The notes under the pieces are model-generated. The model saw only the letters and a list, made by a program, of their open reading frames with translations. It was not told the origin of the DNA and did not search any database. A stretch of DNA of 64,000 bases from Limonium bicolor (Eukaryota; Streptophyta; Magnoliopsida; Caryophyllales; Plumbaginaceae): assembly GCA_023374045.1 (NCBI GenBank), contig JAIOTZ010000155.1, positions 17,058 to 81,057 on the forward strand. Direction: 5' to 3'. Shown here piece by piece: positions 47,001-57,950 of the stretch. The position numbers and the translations under genes were made by a program. The stretch's first letter is position 1, and every line of letters begins with the position of its first letter.

Positions 47001-47966
47001 CCTTGAAGTTTCTTGGGATGTCCCGGTGTTGTACATAAAAGTAGAACTACACAGCTAGAGCCTAGGACCAATGCTCAGCACTGGAAGACAGTAATTGTCA
47101 AAAACAATCCATGTGAATGCACATTGGACACCACGAATGACCAACGCTCAATAGAGCTTGTAACCCGATAAATTACTTCATCCATTGTCAACCAAGATAT
47201 GTGGTAAAATGGTATCATAAATGATGAATGAATGTGACGTAAGCCAACCTACACATGAAACCTAAATTGAAATAAAACATCTCCACATTGGGAAGATATT
47301 AATGTTGCGGTATGCTACGACAACCGTTATACACACGAGCATAGGAAACCCTCGGTGTATTTACACCTTAAGGAAATGGTGCCAACGACAATGGCAATGA
47401 GTAAAGATAAACTACCACAGTAACAGAGAACGTAAAAACAATGTTGTATAATGAGTAAGAATATGGTGCGCAACAAGCGACCGCTAGGAGGAAGTAGTTA
47501 GACAAGGACACGGAGTATGAGTATGAGATGACAGGCAGAAATATTCATTCCTATCACATAAGTGATTTACTGTCAAGCATTTACGCCTCTACACCCTATA
47601 TGACTGAGTGTTTTGGTATTGCACTTGCGCAGTAATGATCTAATGGGATAGCTAGGAATATGGAAAATGTAAATCGTAGTAAACTCTTCTTTCCACCAAC
47701 GAACATGGCATAAGCCAGTTAAGTAAGCTTAGCAACAACCGTGTGGCCTAAGGCCAAAGAAGCACGAAGAGTGTGAAACACACTAACAATCACAAGATGT
47801 GAATTCCATTGGAATAAAAGGTGAAAAGAAAACTCAAGAAAGTCACTAGAACCGACGCATAGGAAATGCAAGGTCATACAAGTAAAGAACACTTGTACGG
47901 AACCAGAAGAGCTGGTATATTTCAGAAGCTAATGGTAACAGAGGAAGCACTACAACTAAGTAGTGA
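44090..47966 (+). pseudogene. Element B internal domain, first part: wrecked gag/pol
   Basis: No full gene. Blocks shared with C (minus strand): 45010-45235 with 57000-56830; 45360-45830 with 54785-54300; 46790-46920 with 55830-55700; 47140-47470 with 55510-55135. Near 45790-45830 AAAGTATACCCAGCCTGAAC aligns with the integrase HPQT site of C. Near 46806-46826 a CRYCQEA reading suggests a former gag knuckle, and near 47005 SWDVPVLYIK resembles the RT motif [11 protein letters not shown]. The last two are weak. The longest plus-strand frame (44879-45166, 95 codons) has no recognisable domain. Confidence 0.6.
47962..47966. repeat. Target-site duplication AGTGA, left copy (element C)
   Basis: Exact partner at 62636-62640, giving an unambiguous boundary for C inside B. 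Confidence 0.95.
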
Positions 47967-50900
47967 TGTAACACCCCATCTCAATCCAAATGTGGTTTCG
48001 CAACTTAACAACATATATATAAATGTCACAACGGAATTCAATACACTCCAGGATCTTGCCACGGTCTGATTGATAGAATATACCGAACATTAGTACATAC
48101 CAACCTTAACCAAATACATATCTTCTTACAATCCCCTCAATCCTATACATCTATACTACTCTTACTAACTCAAATTGCCATACGAGTGTACATGCACAAC
48201 TCGTAGGCCACACTTAACCCGTAACGCTTGTACCCCTTCTTACTCTTGCAACGGCCGCCTCCTGACGTTCACCTGTGTAGTAAAAAACAGCCCCCAAAGG
48301 GGGTCAGCACTGCTGGTACGATCCTCTCATGGCCCCCAAGCTAACGTGGCTACGACGACTATTGTCGATAGCATGGAGGTTGATTAGATGCACAACATAA
48401 TAGAAAGTGCAATAAACAACAATCCAAATATGAACAATCAATGTTCAACCAATTGAACGACTTAAATGTGTTCCCTTAATTAGAGAGTTAATTATTTAAC
48501 TCCTTAAGTTATTTCCTCTTAATCTTAGTCCATCCTTATCTTACCTCAATCTTAGTCTTATCTTAGTCTTAGAAACAACCAACCTTTAAAAGGAATGGAT
48601 GTAGCTTATCTTAGTCTCATAATACAAACCATCCTTTAAATAGGAATGGTTGCAACTTATCTCAGCCTTATCTTATATATGCCAACCGTTCTCTCATTGG
48701 GAACTGGTTAACCATTAGTTCGTTGTTTATTTTCGTAGGGCTTGGTTAACCCTAGCCAGCAGCAGGACACTTACCGGCAATAAACAACATTCTTGAATTG
48801 TTAGGGATGTAGGCTAGATCCCCCCACACCATCTTAGTATGCCTCCCTCCTAGAACAAGTAGTCCGAGGAGGCCGAGTCTGTATGTCGACTCTAGGCGAC
48901 GAGCCCGAAGACAAGTCATATCTGGAAGTCGGTATCTGATAAGGATACCGACCTCCCCCAATACACATGTGCCGGTACCATTCCGGATTCCTCACACCCT
49001 CCAAAGTTAAAGTTAGTAGTAGTGTCAATGCGACGTTTGTTTGTTTAACCTCTTTCGGTTATTATCAAACTCATATTGGGGAGTGTTCCTTAGTCTCACA
49101 CAATTCCTTACTAAACGTTTGTTAGTAGGTTCTCACGGTAAGTTGTGTTAGTTTTCAAACATCACACAACAATACAATAAACATAATGTTCCAGTTGCAT
49201 GCTTTATCTTGTTTAGTGAGCACACAAAAACAAATATATAGCACACAAGCCGAGGGACACCTCGTTAGCAAGCAGGTCACAAGAAGAACTGTACCGTTCA
49301 CCGTTGGTTGTTTGGTTGCTTACTCTCCTCCGGAGTCCAAACTCTCAAGTCCTAAAACATTGATTCAGTTTTAGGTTGTTAATCACTTAACTTAATTCAA
49401 CTTCTTTAACTTACTTAAGCCATAATGATTCCCCACCTAACACCTCTTAAGTTTTACAACTTATTCTTACAACTTAACCTTAAACTTTTAAGTTTATACT
49501 TAACTTAATCCTTAGGTCTTTATACCTCTACTCATCAATGCCCTCTTAATGGGGTACCATTAATACCACTAAACTTCCTTAGGATTTCTTTTTTTTTTTC
49601 ATCTTTAGGGTCGATCGACCTTACCGACCGACCTTACCTAAGGTCGGTCCATTCCAGAACTTATTACCGTTTGAAAATTTTACCCCGACCGACTTTGCAA
49701 GTCCGGTCCCCAAGGTCGGTCCATTCCCGAGAGTTTTTCCTGTTGAAAATTTAAGCCCGACCGACCTTGCCATGGTCGGTCCCAAGTTCGGTCGATTCCA
49801 GAGACTCAATTCGTACACAAAATACAAGCCCGACCGAACTTGTAAGTCCGGTCCCCAAGTTCGGTCGATTCCAAAAACTATTTCCGGTAGTGTAAACTGA
49901 GCTCGACCGACCTTGCAGGTCCGGTCCCTAAGGTCAGTCGGCTCCAGAACCTTGTTTCTAAATTCCCATTTGACTCCAAACTTCTCCACAAGTTCCCCCA
50001 TGTGTCCTAATACCACTTAAGCACTTAAACTCACCTTAGAACTTCCACCAAACTCTCCAAAACAATTTCCAAAGATCTTCTTAAACATTCACTCAATCCT
50101 TTTAAAACTCCTAACACTTAGGACTTATTTCCTTACATTTCCAACTTGTAACCTTACCAAAACTTCAACCAACCCAAGTGTTCCCTTCTTAACAGTTTGA
50201 GCACTTCATAAACATTATTTTCCATCTTCAGTTCATTTACCAAAACTTCCTCAAGTCATCTTACATATCCATGCACAATTCCTCTCTTTTCCATTTGTTA
50301 CTCATCATTCCTAAACTCTTGGACATACCTAAACATTTATTCCCATCCTCTTAGCACCTTAACCTTGTTCTTCTTTGCCTTGACTATTCTACACCCTCCT
50401 TAGACATTTCCATCTCCTTTTACCCAACTTACTCACCATTCTCATGATCACACGCTCTTTTACATTCCTAGTCAATTTCCTCGACATTCGACAACATTCT
50501 CCTTCAATTTTCACTTCCATCTCCTAAGTCCACTCATTAATATCTAACTAAAACCTTATTGTTCCGCTACTAGCATCATCACTACTTACACAAGCTTCCC
50601 AACACTTCCATTGATATATTCCCTAGTTCATACCTAAATCACCTTAAAGCATTATACACCTTCTCCTCCCAATTTTGCACAAGTCCTTCCATTCCTCTTA
50701 CCATGACTTTGGTGTGTTCAATCACCCACCAATCCTCTAATTCTTCCTAGACAACTAGGTCATTCTCATCCTCAAGAACTCCTTAGTTAACTCATTTCCA
50801 CTCAAATTCCTCTTAATGATCCCAAGTGAATCCTAGGGCATCTTAACTCACCACTACCACTTAAACACTTTGTTTTCTACTCAAATTTCGCCATAGCTTC

Positions 50901-52655
50901 TCTAGTACATTATCATGCCCAAATGCATTGGTTTTCCTCATTCAACCATCACACACATCAAGTTCTTTCTCATCATATTTTATCACCCAAACCAACTCAT
51001 TCACAACAAACTCATATATTGCAATAATCTTAAATTTCATAGCACTAAGGCTCTTAAATGACATGGCTCTTAGGCCCTTAAATGACTTAAACTTAAACAC
51101 TGAATTTCCCACATATAAAAGCTTTCAACCTGCAAATACACACAACAATGCCCCCATAGCAATATAAGTGTTCTCTTAATTCAACTTATACTTATCTTAC
51201 TAACTTATTTCCATTGGCTCCTTAATCACAAGTTCATAAGCTAGTTTAAATTCTTTTTCCTATGTTATATAACCCATTACCTCATGTAAGCCCTAGGCTA
51301 CATTGGTACTCATCTAGAACTCATTCCTTAAACCATAAACCACCATTAGGTAAGCAATTTACCTTGTTTTCTCAAGCTTATCTTAACTTCCTCCTTACCT
51401 TTTCCCTTGGGAATCTCGGCCACCATCTTAACTTCCCTTGCCAATGTTCTAATCAATACACAATGACTCTCATGAGTGCTAAATAATACACTAACCTTAA
51501 CGAGTAAACCCTAAGTTGAAAATGTGTTTTAAGGTCTTAAAATGAATGTTATACCTTGAAGTCTTAAGGTAGGCTTGGATATGAATCAAGAAGGACCTCC
51601 TCTAGCCCTTGGAGAATAGAATCAAGCTAGAACAATGGATAAAACAAGGCTCCATGAGAAGTAATTTTCGGCCATGTAAGAAAGTGATGGAAACTTGGTT
51701 TTTCTTACATTTTCCTTACCTTGAATGAATGGAGAACCAAATGGGCTCTTCAAACTTGATTTTCCTCCATCAATGGAGTTTTCTCTTGGCACCAAACTTG
51801 AGCTTTGAAGGATTTGAGAAGATAAAAGATAGGTCTTGGCCTAACTAAGAGAAATCTACACTTGGTTTTTGATTTGGAGCAAAGATGAACACTTGGTGAG
51901 CAATTGAAGGTGGAGCACCCATGGATGGAGCTCTCTCGGTTTTGGAGCAGGAGAGGAGAAGAAGAAACCGTGGAGGGAAGGAGAAATGAAGAGAGAGAAG
52001 AAGAAAGGTGGCTTAAATGAAGATATTTGTTATAAAAGGTAAATAGTCTTTCTTTTACTTTCCTTCCCTTTTTCTTTTCTTATTTGATGAAGTCTTTAAT
52101 GACTCATCCCTTAGAAACCGGCCCCCTCATTAGATAAGGCTAACATGGTCTTTTTGACCAACTAATTGACTTAGTTGACTAAAACTTAAACTAGTCACTA
52201 TTTGGCACTATTCACAAATTAGTGCACATATTTGTGAAATTTTTGGTTTCCCATTGATTTAGACTTCCTAATGTGATACTAATTAGTACACATGTTGATT
52301 AAGATGTAATCATGGGCATCTAGCCACTCAAAACTCAATTCTAAGACAATTTCTCAAAAAGGTGCTTTAAGGAGTCTTAAAGCACATTTTGTGTTTAAGC
52401 TTGTTTTTGATCTTGGTTTTCTTTGGTAATTGATTTAAAATGTCCATTGACATATCACTAAGGTCTTATAATGGTATTTGGGTGCTAATCAAAGTCACTC
52501 CAAGCTTAGAGCACGTTTTTGCCCAAATTGCCCTTAAGGCATTTTCTTGTGTTTTCCTTGGTTTAAATTGTCTACCAATCTCTCTAAGGCATATTTTAGC
52601 CTTACTACATCATATATTGATGTTTACTTAGCATACTTAGGTTTGGGGTATTGCA
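47967..52655 (-). repeat. 3' LTR of element C (left copy)
   Basis: 4689 bp; plus strand runs TGTAACACCCCATC to GTTTGGGGTATTGCA. Its outer end differs from the other LTR by one base (TTGCA against TTTCA). A CCCCCAAAGGGGG palindrome at about 48291-48303 corresponds to the palindrome near the end of solo LTR D. 49400-51500 is strongly pyrimidine-rich on the plus strand. The hairpin array is at 49617-49933. Confidence 0.93.
49617..49933. repeat. Hairpin array, five units, in left LTR of C
   Basis: Units near 49617, 49686, 49750, 49828 and 49893. Arms are GACCGACCTT / AAGGTCGGTC or GACCGAACTTG / CAAGTTCGGTC, with a GTCCGGTC in several loops. Spacing 64-78 bp. A 131-codon minus-strand frame (50016-49621) reads through the array without a stop. 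Confidence 0.9.
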
Positions 52656-52669
52656 ATCTACCCCCCTTA
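52656..52669 (-). promoter_or_regulatory. Polypurine tract of element C
   Basis: Minus strand TAAGGGGGGTAGAT ends exactly where the 3' LTR begins (TGCAATACCCC). A second copy of the core TAAGGGGGGTAGA lies at 53819-53831. Confidence 0.9.
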
Positions 52670-53818
52670 ACAGAACTTTGTCCCCAAAGTTCCCATGCAT
52701 CTTATCTTATTAGAATACATGTCTTACCTCATTCCATAGATCATATAGATCATACTTATAAATACTTAAACTCATTGGATCATTAGGTCCGCCATATGCT
52801 TATACTTAAATATCACACAACATGCTTAAGCATGTATATCACTCAAAATTCTCTTTGTTTCTTTTGATGATTAAAACAATCACATAATTTTCCAACGTAT
52901 TCTCCCATGTCACCGGTCCGTAGACAATGGCTCGTTCATCCTCGTCACCATGGGCCAGAATACAAAACAACTCTGCTCTCCCCATGTCACCGGTCCGAAG
53001 ACAAAGGCTCGTGCGTCCTCGACTTCATGGGCGAGACTCAGTAAAAAGGTAATCCTTTTTTCGAGGTCATGTGAGGAATAATTCCTCTAATTAAAAATAC
53101 AATCAACTCCAATTTCATTTTATCCTTATGCCTCTATCCTTAGCGTGATTTAATTATGACCACTAGTAGGGAGTTTCAGGAATCATCCAACCCTGATGTG
53201 ATCAGCATCAGTGTAGAACTATCCCTCCACCCTAATTTGTGTTCGGTTTCCCTTGATCCCTGGAAAATCAAGTTCCACCTCTCACGTCATTTTCAAACAT
53301 CCAAATAATTCACTCATGTCCAATTTTCTATCTTTTTAGTTCTTCTAATCATAATCAATACATCTCCAAAGTGTGGACTCAGTCCATCGAACATTCCCAA
53401 TTAATCTCTTAGTAATTACCTCAAGACTTAAATTCCTACTAAGTTCTATCACTGTCTCATACCAATTCTCACCATCTTATATCTCATAGCATTACTATCT
53501 TCTTCCTCATATTCTTATCGAACAGTATCCCATAGTGATATCTTATTCTTATCTCACACATAGTCTCATATCGACTCATACCTCATATATTCCGTATTTC
53601 TTAAGTCTCCTTAATCCTCTTCCTTAATTCTCTTAACTTGTACTCACACCGGAGTTAACAAGATAGGTACTTAATATGTATGGTATTCACATCTTTTGTG
53701 CGCAATAACCATATTTTATCTCAAAATGTTTATGTAAAACATATTCTCAAATTATTTTTTACAATGCGCACCATAGTTTATGTACTAAGTACATAAGCAT
53801 ACGCTAAGCGGTTTTCAC

Positions 53819-53831
53819 TCTACCCCCCTTA
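53819..53831 (-). promoter_or_regulatory. Second (internal) polypurine tract of element C
   Basis: Minus strand TAAGGGGGGTAGA, identical over 13 bases to the tract next to the 3' LTR and 1.16 kb from it. Element B has the equivalent TTAAAGGGGGGGAGAGCG at about 63174, in the same context (GATTACGTGGGCGTAATCC before, GAAAACCGCTTA after). Confidence 0.8.
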
Positions 53832-54213
53832 AAATGGATTACGCCCACGTAATCAACACCATATCATTCTTGAACATAGGTTCAAGATGTCTAATTCTCA
53901 CTAAGCATTCTAGCTTCCATGTCGTTTATCTCACTTATAATTCGATCAGAGGGTCATAACTATGCTAATGACTTAGTCTCTGCATCGAGTATTTTTAACG
54001 GTACTTATACCATTTTCTTAACTTAGTTTGGTCTAATCTCAAAGGTAGTGGTCTGCTAGCTTCAGCTGCGTGACTATGATAATCTTAGGCTTAACTGCCT
54101 CGCTTATCCTTTTTATAGTATTGTATATCTTCCTCCTGCGTGCTTATGGTTTAGCACTAAAGGTCCCTCAATGGTCACGTGTTATCTTTATATATACACG
54201 GCCTTGATGAGTT

Positions 54214-54328
54214 GTAGCTCGTCTATCCAGTCTTCCTGGAGATCTAGTGTTTGTATTCTTAGTGTTTTCTCAAGTGTCTAAATCATTCTTTCCATCTGAC
54301 CTTTGGTCTGAGGATGATTCTTAATCTG
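54214..54328 (-). pseudogene. Integrase core remnant of element C
   Basis: Minus-strand reading HPQTKGQMERMI, stop, TLEK. In intact gypsy integrases the Glu of the DGQ.ER motif is catalytic; it is kept here (MER), but the Asp of DGQ is Lys and an in-frame TAG follows. The upstream catalytic Asp motifs were not found. Confidence 0.75.
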
Positions 54329-57300
54329 GAACTACTGTTTAGTGCTTATTGCGCTTTACAGTTTAATCTCTTACATCTTAAGACATGTCCAATGTCTGTG
54401 CTTAACAATCCATGCTCTTCGCACTTCATAGTCCTTAATTATTTGTTCTCTGATTCCTTTGTGTTGTCGGTTCAACTGAATTCTTTCCCTTCAACTGTTT
54501 GTGGTAATGGCTGCTCTCGTCTGATCTTGCGTCGTTGTCCGTGGTACGGAGTCGACTACTTCCCGTGTTCCTTACACCACTCGTCTACATGCATGGGGTA
54601 CCTTACTGGTACATTACTACTTACCCAACTAACTCATAAATGAGCGTGTTAGGCCTGCAAGCCCCTGTGGGGTGCAGTCGTCCCACGTCTCATTTTAGTA
54701 AACTCATAGTGTTCGTCACACGTTTAGCTATTGCTAATTATGAAGTATTCTGTTGTCGATCTCCTCTTCATCGTTCCATGATAACATTTATTGTTCTTCT
54801 TGAACTTAATCAAGGGAAATTTATTTATTGTGTTCTTAAGTATGGTATGCTCTAGTTCTTTCTGTATCCCGTACTGATTCAGTCTCTTAGTGACTGAGGT
54901 CTCTTTCCATAGAGCCTCTTATCTTCTTTCTCATATTTGTTCTACTAGGAATGCACTTCCAGTTCCTTAAGGAGTAGGTGGTATGCTTTCTGTGAAATCT
55001 TACCTAACCAGGTCCAGACTATTGGCATCAATGCACAGTTCGTCTATTATCTTATTTCCTTACTCATATTGGTTTCTGCTCACAGATCTAGTTGCCTCGG
55101 TGTCAATATTTGACGGCTTATACATAATGGTCGCTTTACTGCGCACCATGACTTAATCCCCCTTATATAAATATTGTACTCACGACCACTACTACCGTGG
55201 TAGCTGGCCCTTACTCTGTTGCCCATTGATGGTGCAACTACTTACTCACTTATTCTAACATCTTATCTTATATTCAATCCCTTCTTGGTGTAAACACACT
55301 GGGAGTTCTCTAATTCCGGTGTATGGCGGTTGCCGTATCGTGTTGTAAAATGGTCATCTCTTAGTATGAAGGTGTTATACTTCAATTTCGGTTTCGTATG
55401 TAGGTCAGTACCTCTCCCGTTCTTCCATCCCTTATGATGTCATTTACCATGTAATTCAACTGGTTACTGAAGAAGTCATCTGTTTAATCACAAGCTCTAC
55501 TGAGCGTTAGTCACTTGACGTGCCATTCTATGCACTTACCATGTTTATCTCTGACGATTACTGATTCTTACATCCTGGGTGTTGGATATGGGGTCTATCT
55601 CTGCAGCCTTCCTTATTACTCAAGTGCATCTGGTATGTTTAAAGGTAATCTCAAGGTTTACAATTTCCATTCTCTAACAAAAGTGTATTACATCTCTAAT
55701 AAGTGAAAGCCCTTTTTGAGGGGTTTATTCCCACTCATGGCCTCACAACAAGGAGAGGTATCCCCACCCTAAAAGGCATGGTTCGTTCTCCGCCCCTGCC
55801 AATGTACTATCTCATTATTCTCATTGGTGCCTTTTTCCTGGCAATATTTTCCACAATCTAAGTTATAGGTTTGGTAACCTTTCATATCTACGAATTGTAG
55901 TTCCTTCGTGGCTTAAATAAGCTCTCTTACAACTTACTGCGCCTCGGGCTCTGATGTGGTTAACATCCTTGGCTCGTAGGCTCTTAGTGCTTAATGCCTC
56001 AGTCCATTACTTGTACTCTTATTCATCTGTAGGTCATCCTTTTAGGTTTTTGTTTCTTGAACATTATCCATCGTTAGGTTACATATTGAATGTAGTATCG
56101 GGTTTCATGGTAAGTTGCTGCATCCTGCTATGGAAGTTTATTCAGGTGATCTGAGGTTACTTAGTGTCTTTGACAATCCTGTCCTTTTACTAGACTTATG
56201 TCTTTTAGCAAATAAGGCTAAGTTCGTATTAGGCGTCTGCCTTACGGTGTCCAAGTCGGATATCATCCTATCATCCTATGCTTCCATCTCAACGCTTCGT
56301 TCAACTTCCGTTGACTACGCCACCCGTTGATGATTGTTCACACTTGGGTGTTAATGAGTTAGGCAAACAGTATTAGCTGTCATTCATCAGTTTGTTCGGC
56401 TCGACTATGCCCGCTCTGTGGGGGTAGTCCTCTGAGCTTTCCTCTGTGGGAATCGTATGTCCTTAACCCTTGGTAGGTTATATCTTAAGTTTACTCCCTC
56501 TGTCCTTGTTTCTGGGGTTTACTAACATATTCATCGAAGATTGTTGTTATCGGTATGCTTAGCGGTCATCTCGGGAGTTTTATCCCACTCTTTTTGGAAG
56601 ACGTTATGTCAACGGCCTCAATGGTATCTTATAATACATTCCTTGTATGTTATTGCTTACATATTGTTTTGCTCGGATCACTGAGCGATCTCTTAGGTTT
56701 TCCTCTTGGAGTTCGGGATTGGTGTTCTTACCGTACTGTTGGTTGTTGTTGTAGTAGGTTATACCGTTGCTAATATTTATATCGTTTAGTATTCTGTTCA
56801 AGTTCAGCTCCCTGCTGACTGGTGTATCGGCTCATCTTATTATGATCAGGTAGTCGGGCCTTTCCAAGGTATCGTTTCCCGTTCTTATAGATTTGCAGTC
56901 CGGTATTAAAATATACTACAACTGTAGCATTCTACTATCTCGCCATGATGGCTTTCCGTGTAGCTTAACCGTGGTAGCACTTGCTATGGCAAGTGCGCCA
57001 TGCAAGATGAGCTGCCGGTACTGTGTGCGTCGGTAGTGGTACTTCCACCTAATCTCCGTGTAATTGCTAGTCCTCAGGACTCTTTGGATGTTCTGTTATT
57101 TTGGATAACTAGCCATCTGGCAGTTTCCTGTTCGATTGGCAGTACCGTCACTTATCCGGGCGTTCCTCTTTCTGAGGGAACCCCTTATTATTTTCTTATG
57201 TCTTAATCCTCGCTCCCGTTCCCACACATTTTGTCGTGGTTACTAAGTAATGATCCTCTTTTAGGCACTACATCGTAGTCCTATTCCGGTATACAGTAGT

Positions 57301-57933
57301 ACATGTTCTTATTGTCGCCTGCGCTATGTCGGCCAGGTTTTATAACCTTCCTCATTGTATAGGGTTTGAAGTTCCCGTTTCTAGCTAGTCCTTCCAGTAT
57401 TCTTAACTCTCATGCTTGGTATTATCCCACTGTTCTGCTCATTCGGACCACTGTCCGGTACTCATGTCGCTTATCATATCCTTATCCATTGCACTAGTAG
57501 TGCTTTTCTTATCATTGGTATTACAGTGTAACTCGACTGCGTAGCATGTCGACCCATGTTGCCGGTAATTACCGTTCTCTTACTGGTAAAATTATGTTGG
57601 CAGCGCCTATCTCCACGTTGCGCTCCAATTAAAAGGTTCAAGTTCTCATAAACTGTTGTTCAACAAGATGTTTCTCGTATTGCTTACTGTTAACTAACTA
57701 CCAGATCGGGTTTTTCCTGAGTAAGAGAAGGCTTTCTTCTCTCTGGCGTTTGTTCCACATATTCAGGGTTAGGGATGTGGAGGGCGGGTCTAGGTACTAT
57801 GAATATCCGGTAAATACCGGGAAGTCCTAACTAACGCACCTCTCACTCTATCACTCAACCCTTAACCCATAACTCAAGCTCAACCTATGTATTCTCCTAA
57901 GTTCGGTATTTCTTGTCTTCAGAGCGTAATTAC

Positions 57934-57945
57934 GCTCTGATACCA
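57934..57945 (-). promoter_or_regulatory. Primer-binding site of element C
   Basis: Plus strand GCTCTGATACCA, reverse complement TGGTATCAGAGC; five-base spacer to the LTR end at 57951, as in element B. Confidence 0.93.
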
Positions 57946-57950
57946 CTTTT

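Larger units (their letters stand above)
52670..57933 (-). pseudogene. Element C internal domain with degenerate gag/pol
   Basis: No open frame beyond about 110 codons in either direction. The clearest coding fossil is at 54328-54214 on the minus strand: QIKNHPQTKGQMERMI, stop, TLEKTL...LQEDWIDE, aligning with the integrase segment [19 protein letters not shown] of element A. Colinear blocks with element B occur throughout (listed there). The distance from gag-like sequence (about 55800) to integrase (54300) is 1.5 kb, against about 3 kb in an intact element, so much of PR-RT-RH is lost or unrecognisable. 52670-53800 after the second purine tract has no coding trace. Confidence 0.7.
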
